Assembly (NCBI GenBank): GCA_045580305.1
Contig: JAZNNQ010000010.1
Span: 1-32,307, forward strand
Origin: RGIG7332 sp045580305
Lineage (GTDB): Bacteria > Bacillota > Clostridia > Oscillospirales > JAAYXM01
DNA length: 32,307 nt
Direction of reading: 5' to 3'
A model generated the notes under the pieces. The model was given only the letters and a program-made list of their open reading frames with translations, was not told the DNA's origin and ran no database searches. This document shows positions 1-8,527 of this stretch, piece after piece; within the stretch, counting starts at the first letter, position 1, and every line of letters begins with the position of its first letter. Position numbers and translations under genes: made by a program.

Positions 1-1
1 T

Positions 2-2752
2 CTCGATAACTTCATCGCCGAGAATAAGAGTGACCGTGGCGTTCTTCGCAGTATGTGGGATGCGGTTCGCGATGTTGCCAATGAATTTACCGGACGGCAG
101 AGGGAACAAGCGCGTATTGCAGAAACCAAACTTACCGATGCCATCAATGATGTGAACCTTGAAAATGAAAACACCGCCCGGATGGACGGTGAGAGGTATG
201 CTATTGCACCAACATTGAAAGACGATATTAGTGCTGTTCGTAACGGAAACTTCCCCAAAGATGCGGGTGAGGTTGTAATAGGGACTACATCGGACTTCCT
301 TGTTGACAAATTGAAGTTGAATCCGCTTACGGTTTCAATGCCGCAAAATAAGATGTACGCTGCTATGGTAACGGAAGATGTTGCCATAGCTGAAGGTAAT
401 TACGACGAGACATTACATTATCATAATTTAGGTGAAGACTTGTTGTTTGAAGTACTCGAAGCATCAGAACACCCGATTGCGGCTTTCGTAGATGAGAACG
501 GCATTGATAAAAATGGTAATATTCAAGATCGAAGCGATCGAATTGTTTTAGTTACCGACAAAACCAAAGATGGAAAAAACATAGTGGTCGTTATGCAGGT
601 AGATGCTCCGGGCATCGTAAAGACAGGTAGAGTTACAGTAAATAAAGATATTACCATATTTGATAAAGATTATGTGTTTAATGCCATAGAAAAAGCAGCG
701 GCAGAAGGGAGATTGCTTGATTTTGACAAAAAAAGAAGTCAAACAATATCTGCTGGGGTCAAGGCAGCAAATCTGCCAAGAGCCATACAGAATGTTGACT
801 TCGATGCTAATATAGCACATTTTTGGGATAATGTCAACTGGAAAAGATCTGGCGGAAAAACAAATTTTGATGGAGACACTCCCAATAAGGGCGTACTCGC
901 ACTTGCCTTGGAAAAGGCAGGGTATACGCCTGATGGAGAATTGAAAGAGCAGTTCTCCATCAAGCGGGATTCTACTGGGCGCACATTAAGTGATGGTCAG
1001 CAGGAGTATTTCGGGAACTCGAAAGTTCGAGATGAAGCGGGAAACTTGCTTGTAATGTATCATGGTACAAGCAACAGCGGCTTTACCGTATTCGACACTT
1101 ACGGTGGGAAATTCGGTCTGTTTGGAATGGGCAGTTATTTTACCGCCGATAAATCCGTTGCGGAGTCTTACACCCAGAAAGGAAAGGGCACTACACCGGG
1201 AGTGTATGAGGTGTACCTGGATGTAAAAAATCCGCTGGATATGGATGCCCCTGCAGACATTGACAAGTGGAAAACTGCATTTGAGAATTTTGACCTTGAT
1301 GCGAGCTATCTTGAGGATGCAAAAACCAATGAGGATGCTTTTCGAGCCCTTGCAGAAAATCTCTACGAGGAAGAGTATGTGAGATGGGAAGCGGAGGACA
1401 TTGTGACGACATTAATCACAAATATGGGTTATGACGGAATAACACATATCGGTGGTGGCAGATTTAACGCTAAGGATGGCACGCAACACAGAGTGTACAT
1501 TATCTTTGAAGCTGAGCAGGCAAAGCTTACAAGTAATAAGAACCCCTCAAACAATCCCGATGTGCGATATAGTATTAAAAATTCATCCTTAAGCGGGATG
1601 TTTGATGGCGTGAACCTTGAAAACAAAAACACCGCCCGGACGGACGGTGAGAGGTATTATGTTGGAGCAAATAATGACGATAATTCTATGGGAGAATTGC
1701 CTCAAAAGAAAAATAAACAATCTAATGAATTGTTGACAAAATTAAGAGGAAGCATTCCTGAACTTCAAACTGAAAGTGTTGTTTATGTGGCTGAAGGAAA
1801 TGAGTTTTCTTCGTCGGAAAAGAAACTTTCAGAGCAAGTCAATGATTTTTTTGATGAAATAGGAAATCTTGTGCATCGCGACGGATTCGGAGATGTTGTA
1901 TTAGACAAGAAGGGCGTGAAAGCAAGTATTGCCCATGGAATAGGACGGGCAAAAGCAATAGCATTTGCGAGTGTTCCTGATGTTATAAAGTATGGAAAAC
2001 AGATCGATTATGCGCCTAAATGGAAAGGAAGAAATTACGATTCTTATGTTTTTGCGGCGCCGGTTCAAATAAATACAACGAGGGGATATGTAGCGGTTGT
2101 TGTTACTAAAAGCGATTTGGATAACAGATATTATGTTCATGAGATAGTTGATGATGAGGGAAACATTATTGCAATAAAAAAAGATGATGCTTCCTTCAAG
2201 ACCAAGTCAGAGATCGCCAAAGACGATCCGCTTGGAGAAACATCATCTAATGAAAGTGTACCACAACCCGACCCGGATGTCAAGGAACAGTTCTCCATCA
2301 AAATGCCCGAAGCTGAAACGAATACACTTAATGCTGACATTGCGGAGCTGCTTAATATGCTGGATACCGAAGAAGCATCTGAGGCGACCAAGCTTAAACT
2401 TGCGGAGCTTCGTGAAAAGTACGGTGTTATTCCTGCCGGTGAGAAGCCGTACCGTGATGTAGAACTGCCGAAAAAGACCGCGAAGGATAAATATGTATCC
2501 CAAACCGTTCGCACGATTTTAGAGGCAAAGGCAACGCCGAATGAGGTGCTGCCGACTATTGAAAAGCTTATTGCTGAGGGTGAGTTTTCCTACGACCGAT
2601 ACACGGATGATGCGGCTATAGCAGATGCAAATGCTACCATAAAAAACAAAAAATGGCACAACGCTTATGCGGATTGGAAAATGAATCCGAAAATGGCAGT
2701 ATTTCCAAGAAAAACACTGCTATCGGATGGGCGTTGTACAACGATGCAGTGA
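2..2752 (+). CDS. Mobile-element polyvalent protein (ART, LPD3-like and MuF/nuclease-like domains), 5' partial, 3' frameshifted
   Basis: The frame is open from base 2, so the true start lies left of the window; the first ATG at 53 is internal. Residues are counted from that ATG. Residues ~54-265 resemble the MuF C-terminal or phage barnase/EndoU-like regions of polyvalent proteins (weak recognition). Residues ~320-500 look like an ADP-ribosyltransferase: YHGT around H337, then GSYFTADKSVAESY with Y362. Residues ~560-715 resemble large-polyvalent-protein domain LPD3 (SIAHG, H628). Residues ~750-890 match the helical linker (PKKTAKDKYVSQTVRTILEA) of giant ICE or phage proteins. Domains are joined by linkers such as KEQFSIK and RYSIK. 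Polyvalent proteins normally exceed 2000 aa and travel with conjugative or phage DNA as injected effectors. This copy shifts frame near 2680-2693, so it ends in an unrelated tail and is probably non-functional. Confidence 0.72.
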   Translation, partial: LDNFIAENKSDRGVLRSMWDAVRDVANEFTGRQREQARIAETKLTDAINDVNLENENTARMDGERYAIAPTLKDDISAVRNGNFPKDAGEVVIGTTSDFLVDKLKLNPLTVSMPQNKMYAAMVTEDVAIAEGNYDETLHYHNLGEDLLFEVLEASEHPIAAFVDENGIDKNGNIQDRSDRIVLVTDKTKDGKNIVVVMQVDAPGIVKTGRVTVNKDITIFDKDYVFNAIEKAAAEGRLLDFDKKRSQTISAGVKAANLPRAIQNVDFDANIAHFWDNVNWKRSGGKTNFDGDTPNKGVLALALEKAGYTPDGELKEQFSIKRDSTGRTLSDGQQEYFGNSKVRDEAGNLLVMYHGTSNSGFTVFDTYGGKFGLFGMGSYFTADKSVAESYTQKGKGTTPGVYEVYLDVKNPLDMDAPADIDKWKTAFENFDLDASYLEDAKTNEDAFRALAENLYEEEYVRWEAEDIVTTLITNMGYDGITHIGGGRFNAKDGTQHRVYIIFEAEQAKLTSNKNPSNNPDVRYSIKNSSLSGMFDGVNLENKNTARTDGERYYVGANNDDNSMGELPQKKNKQSNELLTKLRGSIPELQTESVVYVAEGNEFSSSEKKLSEQVNDFFDEIGNLVHRDGFGDVVLDKKGVKASIAHGIGRAKAIAFASVPDVIKYGKQIDYAPKWKGRNYDSYVFAAPVQINTTRGYVAVVVTKSDLDNRYYVHEIVDDEGNIIAIKKDDASFKTKSEIAKDDPLGETSSNESVPQPDPDVKEQFSIKMPEAETNTLNADIAELLNMLDTEEASEATKLKLAELREKYGVIPAGEKPYRDVELPKKTAKDKYVSQTVRTILEAKATPNEVLPTIEKLIAEGEFSYDRYTDDAAIADANATIKNKKWHNAYADWKMNPKMAVFPRKTLLSDGRCTTMQ
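152..199 (+). repeat. 48-bp direct repeat, copy 1 (domain linker)
   Basis: Encodes VNLENENTARMDGERY. It matches 1610-1657 at 45 of 48 bases by eye, while the flanking DNA is unrelated. It lies directly before the first domain of the polyvalent protein. Confidence 0.85.
1610..1657 (+). repeat. 48-bp direct repeat, copy 2 (domain linker)
   Basis: Encodes VNLENKNTARTDGERY and lies between the ART-like and LPD3-like domains. It differs from copy 1 at only three positions by eye. The placement at domain boundaries suggests a recombination seam for swapping domains. Confidence 0.85.
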
Positions 2753-2853
2753 AATCCGGTAATATGGAAACCGCCATTCATATACTCAGCACCATTGCAG
2801 ATAATCAGCGCAGTGCGGCTCAGGCTTTGCAGGCCACACGAAAGCACAGATAA
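2680..2853 (+). pseudogene. Out-of-frame 3' fragment of the polyvalent protein
   Basis: This stretch continues the upstream protein in the -1 frame. Residues such as ENGSISKKNTAIGWALYND, then IADNQRSAAQALQATR, are the normal continuation after the ADW motif in intact polyvalent proteins as I remember them. Restoring the frame needs one extra base. Two A4 runs (2678-2681 and 2690-2693) are obvious places for a lost A. The fragment then diverges from the usual QATRILKK into a four-residue tail and a TAA stop at 2851-2853, so the gene is both frameshifted and truncated. No plausible ribosome binding site serves this fragment alone. Confidence 0.7.
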
Positions 2854-2930
2854 AAGGATGTAACATTCCGTACGCTGTACGAGGTAAAAACATATTGCTC
2901 TTAAAAATATTTCATTACAATGCCCCTTTA

Positions 2931-2939
2931 TGGTATAAT
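2931..2939 (+). promoter_or_regulatory. Extended -10 promoter candidate (TGGTATAAT)
   Basis: TG-G-TATAAT is a full extended -10 element. The -35 at 17-bp spacing is weak (ttcatt, 2911-2916). It would give a leader of about 100 nt ahead of the adaptor gene at 3047. Confidence 0.45.
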
Positions 2940-2983
2940 ACACTCGCAAAAATTCATAATTTATTCACAGCCAGTTAATCCAT

Positions 2984-3011
2984 TTGTCAACTTTTTGGTG
3001 TTTAATAGTAT
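2984..3011 (+). promoter_or_regulatory. Second promoter candidate for the efflux/SLH operon
   Basis: TTGTCA (2984-2989, 5/6 match) and tagtat (3006-3011, 4/6 match) are spaced by 16 bp, about 35 bp before the start at 3047. It is weaker than the extended -10 upstream, and either or both may be used. Confidence 0.35.
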
Positions 3012-3046
3012 GGTAAAATGCGAAATTTATATAAGGAGTCGTTGTT

Positions 3047-4717
3047 ATGGACAAGAAAAATATAAAAGGGAAGGGCAAACTTAAAAAATGGATACTTATT
3101 GCCATTCCCGTGGTTATCGTGGTTGCGATTATAGCGGGTTTGCTCTCCGGTGGCGGAGATACACAAACAATGGCTGTTCAGTACACCACCGCAAAGGCTG
3201 AGCGCAGGACTATTGTCAGCGCCCTGAGCGGAAGCGGTGCGCTGCAGCCTGCCAACTCCTACACGGTGACCACCCTTGTCGAGGGCGAGGTGCTCTCAGC
3301 AAGTTTCGAGGAGGGTGACATTGTTGAAAAGGACACGGTGCTTTACCGGATCGACAGTTCTGATGTGTCCAACAATATTGAAAAATCTCAGATATCCTTA
3401 AATCAGGCACAGAGAAATTACAACGACAGTCTGGAGAAAAAATACATAAAATCAACCATCGCCGGCAAGGTGTTCAGCCTTGAGGTGGATGTGGGCGACG
3501 AGGTTAAACAGGGTCAGGCAATCGCGGTAATCCGCGATAGTGACACTATGGATCTGACCGTTCCGTTCCCCAGCGACGATGCCAAGAAAATAACCGTTGG
3601 ACAGAGCGCGGTAGTTACTTTGGATAATTCCTTTGAAACCTTGAGCGGTACAGTCAAGAGCGTTTCTGGCAGCGATATTGTGGGTACGGGCAATATGATT
3701 ACCCGTAATGTCAAGATTTCGGTTAAAAATCCGGGCGGTTTGGGCCTCGACCAGGCGGCAACCGCAAGCGTTGGCGGTGTAAATTGTGCAGCCCCCGGCA
3801 AGTTCGAATACAAGGCGGAGAGCACGGTAAATGCGGAGAGTAGCGGCACGGTTGTTTCCCTACAGGTAAATGAAGGTGCATTTGTTTCAAAGGATCAGGT
3901 GCTTGTCACACTTGGCGGCTCCTCCATTGACAATTCTATACAGAGTGCAAAGGACAGCCTTCGCAATGCACAGCTTTCTATGGACGGAACACAAAATCAG
4001 CTTGACAACTACACCATTAAATCCCCAATAAGCGGTACAATTGTAGATAAGCAGTATAAAGCGGGCGACACCATTGAGGGCGGAAAAACCCTTTGCACCA
4101 TATACGATTTAAGCTATCTTGAAATGAATATGAGCATCGACGAACTTGACATCAGCAAGGTATCCGTCGGTCAGAGCGTTCAAATCACGGCAGAGGCGGT
4201 GGAGGGCAAGGTATACACCGGCACTATCACTAAAGTATCTGTTGTAAGTGAGAGCACAAATATGGGTGCAACCTCATATCCGGTAACAGTGCGAATTGAC
4301 GAGACCGAGGGTCTGCGCCCGGGTATGAATGTGGATGCGGAAATCGTACTTCAGCAGGCAGAGAATGCAATTGCAATACCCAATGGCGCGGTTAATCGCG
4401 GAAATGTTGTGCTTGTGACTGCGGACTCCCCAAGCGCTGCCAATAAAATAGAGCAGAAAGCCCCCGAGGGTTATGTATATGTTCGGGTAGAGACCGGTGT
4501 CAGCGACGACAATTATATCGAGATCACCTCGGGTATTACTGAAGAAGACACGATCGCATATATCGCCGTACAGACAGGCAATAATTCAATGTTCCCCATG
4601 GGAGGAATGCCGATGGGCGGAGGTGGTATGCCCGGAGGTGGAATGACCGGCGGTATGCAGGGCGGCGGAATGAATAGCGGAAATCGTGGCGGCAATATGG
4701 GAGGACCCAGACAATGA
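3047..4717 (+). CDS. HlyD/MacA-type efflux adaptor with duplicated core and Gly/Met-rich tail
   Basis: 556 aa. A basic N-terminus is followed by one membrane helix (residues ~14-36), so the protein is anchored with its bulk outside. Two successive adaptor units follow. Unit 1 (residues ~55-245) has lipoyl-like half-motifs around a short helical hairpin, ending in IKSTIAGKVFSLEVDVGDEV, then a beta-barrel. Unit 2 (residues ~255-450) repeats this with IKSPISGTIVDKQYKAGD and then a barrel with GLRPGMNVDAEI. A MacA-like membrane-proximal region precedes a tail (residues ~515-556) made mostly of Gly, Met and Pro. Family role: linking an ABC permease to the cell exterior for export of peptides, lipids or drugs. 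The start has the ribosome binding site aaggag, and the stop overlaps the ATPase start (ATGA), so the three subunits are co-translated. Substrate unknown. Confidence 0.9.
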   Translation: MDKKNIKGKGKLKKWILIAIPVVIVVAIIAGLLSGGGDTQTMAVQYTTAKAERRTIVSALSGSGALQPANSYTVTTLVEGEVLSASFEEGDIVEKDTVLYRIDSSDVSNNIEKSQISLNQAQRNYNDSLEKKYIKSTIAGKVFSLEVDVGDEVKQGQAIAVIRDSDTMDLTVPFPSDDAKKITVGQSAVVTLDNSFETLSGTVKSVSGSDIVGTGNMITRNVKISVKNPGGLGLDQAATASVGGVNCAAPGKFEYKAESTVNAESSGTVVSLQVNEGAFVSKDQVLVTLGGSSIDNSIQSAKDSLRNAQLSMDGTQNQLDNYTIKSPISGTIVDKQYKAGDTIEGGKTLCTIYDLSYLEMNMSIDELDISKVSVGQSVQITAEAVEGKVYTGTITKVSVVSESTNMGATSYPVTVRIDETEGLRPGMNVDAEIVLQQAENAIAIPNGAVNRGNVVLVTADSPSAANKIEQKAPEGYVYVRVETGVSDDNYIEITSGITEEDTIAYIAVQTGNNSMFPMGGMPMGGGGMPGGGMTGGMQGGGMNSGNRGGNMGGPRQ

Positions 4718-5451
4718 GCGCGCTTATAGAATTCCGCGATGTGTGTAAATACTATCAGATGGGTGATGAAACCGTTGCGGCGGCAGACCATATTTCGATG
4801 AAAATAGAAAAGGGCGAATTTGTCGCCATTGTGGGACAGTCCGGCTCGGGTAAGTCTACCTGTATGAACATAATCGGCTGTCTGGATGTCCCCACTTCGG
4901 GCACATATCTGCTTGACGGTCGTGATGTTGGCGAGATGAACAGAAATGAGCTTGCGGAGATAAGAAATGAAATGCTCGGTTTTATTTTCCAGCAGTATAA
5001 CCTGCTTCCCAAGCTTAATTTAATAGAAAATGTCGAGGTTCCCCTTATGTATGCGGGAATGTCAAGGTCCGAGCGAAGAGCACGGGCAAAAGAGGTGCTT
5101 GAGTCGGTTGGTCTTGGTGACAAGCTTAGAAATAAGCCTAATCAGCTCTCCGGCGGCCAGCAACAGCGTGTGTCCATCGCGCGGGCACTTGTGGGTCGCC
5201 CTGCAGTGATTTTAGCAGATGAGCCGACGGGCGCACTGGATTCCCGAACAGGTCGGGAGGTACTTGCACTTTTGCAGAAGCTCCACCGCGACGGAAATAC
5301 GGTGGTACTCATTACCCACGACAACTCAATCGCTCAGCAGGCGGAGCGTATAATCCGTTTAGAGGATGGCAAGGTGGTATACGACGGTGATGCAAAAGCA
5401 CCTGAGGCCACCGGGCAGCACAGAAAAGCGCGAGAGGAGGGGGACGAATGA
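4714..5451 (+). CDS. MacB/LolD-type ABC transporter ATP-binding protein
   Basis: 245 aa, full length for the family. Walker A is GQSGSGKST (residues 41-49), the Q-loop lies in FIFQQYNLLPKLNLIENVEVP, the ABC signature is LSGGQQQR (from L145), Walker B ends in LADEPTGALDS with D169 and E170, and the switch histidine is H202 in LITHD. The QQYNLLP...NVEVP sequence is characteristic of the MacB/LolD/FtsE-like exporter ATPases. It hydrolyses ATP on the cytoplasmic face and pairs with the permease starting at 5448. The ATG overlaps the adaptor stop, and its own stop overlaps the permease ATG by four bases, so the three genes are translationally coupled. The last ~20 residues are a charged, non-conserved extension. 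Confidence 0.95.
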   Translation: MSALIEFRDVCKYYQMGDETVAAADHISMKIEKGEFVAIVGQSGSGKSTCMNIIGCLDVPTSGTYLLDGRDVGEMNRNELAEIRNEMLGFIFQQYNLLPKLNLIENVEVPLMYAGMSRSERRARAKEVLESVGLGDKLRNKPNQLSGGQQQRVSIARALVGRPAVILADEPTGALDSRTGREVLALLQKLHRDGNTVVLITHDNSIAQQAERIIRLEDGKVVYDGDAKAPEATGQHRKAREEGDE

Positions 5452-6641
5452 GCTTATATGAAACCTTCCGACTTGCCGTCAAAAATATTTGGGGCAGCAA
5501 GATGCGAACCTTTCTTACAATGCTGGGCATCATTATCGGTATCACCGCGGTAATCGTAATAGTGGGACTCGGTAACGGTATGCAGAATTATATGGAAGAG
5601 AGTTTTGCCTCCATGGGTACAAACAGCCTTACGGTTATGGTTGGCGGACGCGGCACTTCCAGAAGCGTATCGGTTGACGATATGTATGAAATGGTAGAGG
5701 ACAACAGCGCCCTTTTAGACAAGATTTCCCCCACGGTCACAATGTCCGGACAGGTAAAGGTGGGCACAGACACATTAAGCTCATCGGTTACCGGTGTCAG
5801 TGAGGATTATTTTGACATAAAGGACTATGAAATCGCTCAGGGCAGAGGCCTGCAATACATAGATATAGCAGAGCGCAAGCGGGTCTGCATAGTTGGAAAT
5901 TATATAAACCAGACCTACTACGCGGGCAGAGCGGTTGGCGATACGATCAAGATAAACGGCAACAAGCTGACCATTGTAGGCGTTATGGCACAAGAGGTAG
6001 ACGAAATGGAAGAGGGCGGCACAGATGATGCGGTATTCCTTCCCTATTCCACCGCGGCGCGACTTTCCGGTACGGGCACAATAAACAGCTTTACGATTAC
6101 CATTCGTGATGAAGAGCAGGCAAGTGCCTGTAAGAGTCTTGTTGAAGACGAGCTTTTTAAAACCTTTCAGGACTCCGACGCCTACACGGTAATCAGTATG
6201 TCGGAAATACTGGACACAATGAACAGTATGATAAATGTTATGATTACAATTCTTGCGATTATCGCAGGTATATCACTTTTGGTTGGCGGTATCGGTATTA
6301 TGAATATTATGCTGGTATCCGTTACCGAGCGCACAAGAGAAATCGGTATCCGCAAGGCACTTGGCGCAAAGGAAAGCGTCATTTTACGCCAATTCGTAAT
6401 AGAAGCGGGCACCACATCGGCAATAGGCGGAATATTGGGCATCATATTGGGTTATTTATTATCAAGCGTTGCTACGGTCGTGGTTACCGCACTGCTTGAT
6501 ACCGCACTTACGGTCACACCCAGTGTCGGCTCGGTAATTATGGCATTTGGCGTGTCCGCGGCGGTAGGTATTATCTTCGGATATCTGCCCGCCCGAAAGG
6601 CAGCGCATCTCAACCCGATAGATGCTTTGCGTTACGACTAA
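5448..6641 (+). CDS. MacB/FtsX-type ABC transporter permease
   Basis: 397 aa. The first membrane helix (residues ~19-45, MRTFLTMLGIIIGITAVIVI) carries the classic family sequence. A MacB-type extracytoplasmic domain (residues ~45-255) follows. Three helices of the FtsX domain (residues ~260-397) come after it, with the coupling sequence TERTREIGIRKALGA and the terminal PARKAAHLNPIDALRYD. This is the four-helix mechanotransmission permease that works with the adaptor and ATPase upstream. In Gram-positives such systems export or sense amphiphilic compounds or peptides. Only 12 bp separate it from the SLH gene, which suggests a shared transcript. Confidence 0.94.
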   Translation: MSLYETFRLAVKNIWGSKMRTFLTMLGIIIGITAVIVIVGLGNGMQNYMEESFASMGTNSLTVMVGGRGTSRSVSVDDMYEMVEDNSALLDKISPTVTMSGQVKVGTDTLSSSVTGVSEDYFDIKDYEIAQGRGLQYIDIAERKRVCIVGNYINQTYYAGRAVGDTIKINGNKLTIVGVMAQEVDEMEEGGTDDAVFLPYSTAARLSGTGTINSFTITIRDEEQASACKSLVEDELFKTFQDSDAYTVISMSEILDTMNSMINVMITILAIIAGISLLVGGIGIMNIMLVSVTERTREIGIRKALGAKESVILRQFVIEAGTTSAIGGILGIILGYLLSSVATVVVTALLDTALTVTPSVGSVIMAFGVSAAVGIIFGYLPARKAAHLNPIDALRYD

Positions 6642-6653
6642 GGAGGGAATAGA

Positions 6654-8495
6654 ATGAAAAGGATATTATCTTTAATACTGGCGTTGTGTATGCTATGCTC
6701 GTTTACCGTTTTCGCAGCTGACGAGGTAAGTGAAGAAAGCGTTGTACAAACCATAAAGGCGCTCGGCATTATGCGAGGCGACCAGTACGGAAATATGGAC
6801 CTCGGGCGCGATATATCCCGTGCGGAATTTGTTAAAATGATGGTTGCCGCCTCAAGTTTTAAGGACAGCGTAAGCGAAGAGGGAAGCGGCTTTTCACTGT
6901 TCACCGATGTTAAGAGCAACCACTGGGCAAGCGAGCTTATCCGCGTTGCGGTAAATGAAAAATGGGTTGTCGGCTACACCGACGGAAGCTTCAGACCAAG
7001 TAAGACCATAACACTTGAGGAGGCGTGCACCGCACTGCTGCGTCTTTTAGGATATAATTCTGAAAATCTTGCAGGCTCCTTCCCCTATGCTCAGTTGAGC
7101 AAAGCGGACTCTTTGGGGCTTCGTGATATGGTGACGGCAAAGCGTGGCGAGGAGCTTACCCGTCGCGACTGTATGTATCTTTTCTATAATTTACTCACTG
7201 CCAAAAATGCAAACGGGCAGGTTTATGCAAATACTTTAGGTTATACGGTCACCAACAACAAAGTCGATTATATGAGTGTTATCACCGAGGGTATAAGCGG
7301 GCCTTATGTGGCTGATGGTGCGGTGAGCGTGCCCTTTGACACTACCTATGCAACCGTGTACCGCGACGGCAAAACATCAAGCCTATCCTCAATTGCAACA
7401 TATGATGTATATTACTACAACACTGATATGAATACGGTATGGGTCTATACAGACCGTGTATCCGGAAGCATATCCGCCCTTTCGCCCAATGCCACGAGTC
7501 CCACGGCGATCACTGTTGGTGGCAGGGAATATAAGATCGAGACCCCCGAGGCTCAGTATAAGCTTTCTGCACTTAGCGGCGTAAAAACCGGAGATGTTAC
7601 AACTCTTCTCTTAGGTATGAACGGTACGGTCGTTAATGTTTTAAGCGGAGATGCAGTGGACACCGTATATTACGGAGTTGTACAGGCGAGCGTGCAGGAA
7701 CTTAATGACGACAATAGTGCATCTGTGCAGACTAAGGTAACTGTGGCTTGCACAAACGGCAGTGTACAGAACTTCGTTCTCAATAAAGAGGTTGAATTTT
7801 CACCGGGTAAGCTGGTAAGCATTTCGGTTTCCGGCGGCAATGTGAAGGTCAGCGGTATCGGCGAGAGGTCGCTTAGCGGTACCGTTAGCAAAACCGGCAA
7901 AACCATAGGTAGTTACAGCTTTGCCGAGGGCGTGCAGATCATAGATGTTTCCAAGGAAGGTGACTTTGCAACCATTGACACAGAGCGCCTGGCAGGTTGT
8001 ACACTAACCGGATCCGCAGTGCGTTACTATGCAATGAATACAAAGGGCGAAATCAGTCACCTTATCTTAAATGATGTGACCGGTGATACCTGGACTTACG
8101 GATATTTAACCGATATCAACAATATGGAAGCGCTCGGCGGCAATGTGACCACCACCTACACCTATATGATAAACGGAAACACCACAAGCTTAAGAAACAG
8201 CGCGATAAAGTTTGCGGTGACAAACGGCGGTATTGCAATACGCTATGGCACCGACGGCAGCGTTAAGGATATGAAAAACATCTCTTATGCAAAGCTTGTT
8301 GACTTGAATGCCGCTACCGCGCGAAGCAATAACAAAACCTTTGCGATAGCCGACAATGTTCAGGTTTATTTAAAGCAGGACGACACCTATTACAGCACTG
8401 ACATGAATTCCATAAACGCGGAAGATTATGAGCTGGTAGGCCATTACGACAACATCGGCGGTCTTATAAGAATTATTATCGCAACCGCAAAATAA
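6654..8495 (+). CDS. Secreted S-layer homology (SLH) domain protein
   Basis: 613 aa. The signal peptide (residues 1-21) is cut after VFA. Three SLH-like segments follow: residues ~25-63 (GIMRGDQYGNMDLGRDISRA, with a shortened front half), ~80-130 (FTDVKSNHWASELIRVAVNE, a near-canonical repeat with GYTDGSFRPSKTITLEEA), and ~140-177 (degenerate). SLH triplets bind pyruvylated secondary cell-wall polymers, so the protein is expected on the wall. The remaining ~430 residues are beta-rich and contain no catalytic motif I recognise. The start has the ribosome binding site aaggaggg, 12 bp after the permease stop. Co-transcription with the exporter suggests a joint envelope role, which is inference. 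Confidence 0.88.
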   Translation: MKRILSLILALCMLCSFTVFAADEVSEESVVQTIKALGIMRGDQYGNMDLGRDISRAEFVKMMVAASSFKDSVSEEGSGFSLFTDVKSNHWASELIRVAVNEKWVVGYTDGSFRPSKTITLEEACTALLRLLGYNSENLAGSFPYAQLSKADSLGLRDMVTAKRGEELTRRDCMYLFYNLLTAKNANGQVYANTLGYTVTNNKVDYMSVITEGISGPYVADGAVSVPFDTTYATVYRDGKTSSLSSIATYDVYYYNTDMNTVWVYTDRVSGSISALSPNATSPTAITVGGREYKIETPEAQYKLSALSGVKTGDVTTLLLGMNGTVVNVLSGDAVDTVYYGVVQASVQELNDDNSASVQTKVTVACTNGSVQNFVLNKEVEFSPGKLVSISVSGGNVKVSGIGERSLSGTVSKTGKTIGSYSFAEGVQIIDVSKEGDFATIDTERLAGCTLTGSAVRYYAMNTKGEISHLILNDVTGDTWTYGYLTDINNMEALGGNVTTTYTYMINGNTTSLRNSAIKFAVTNGGIAIRYGTDGSVKDMKNISYAKLVDLNAATARSNNKTFAIADNVQVYLKQDDTYYSTDMNSINAEDYELVGHYDNIGGLIRIIIATAK

Positions 8496-8497
8496 AT

Positions 8498-8527
8498 AAA
8501 ACCGGCTGATTATTCAGCCGGTTTTTT
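8498..8527. terminator. Bidirectional rho-independent terminator
   Basis: Stem CCGGCTGA/TCAGCCGG extended by A/T pairs, a 4-base loop and a T6 run on the plus strand. On the minus strand the A-rich flank reads as a T-rich tract. It lies between the convergent SLH and acyltransferase genes and includes the last codons of the latter. Confidence 0.9.

Larger units (their letters stand above)
2854..3046. other. Intergenic boundary between decayed mobile DNA and the efflux operon
   Basis: 193 bp, AT-rich, with no ORF I can support. It holds a 5-bp hairpin (cgtac-gct-gtacg, about 2870-2882), which is not a convincing terminator, plus the promoter candidates listed separately and the ribosome binding site aaggag near 3033-3038. 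No integrase att-like repeat is visible inside the window. Confidence 0.6.

Noticed and set aside
2676..2700. Programmed ribosomal frameshift in the polyvalent gene
   Set aside because: No clear slippery heptamer followed by a strong stem, and the shifted product is itself truncated soon after, which fits decay better.
2653..2853. Separate small gene starting at 2653
   Set aside because: Its sequence from about 2680 is the natural continuation of the upstream polyvalent protein, so it is a frameshifted fragment.
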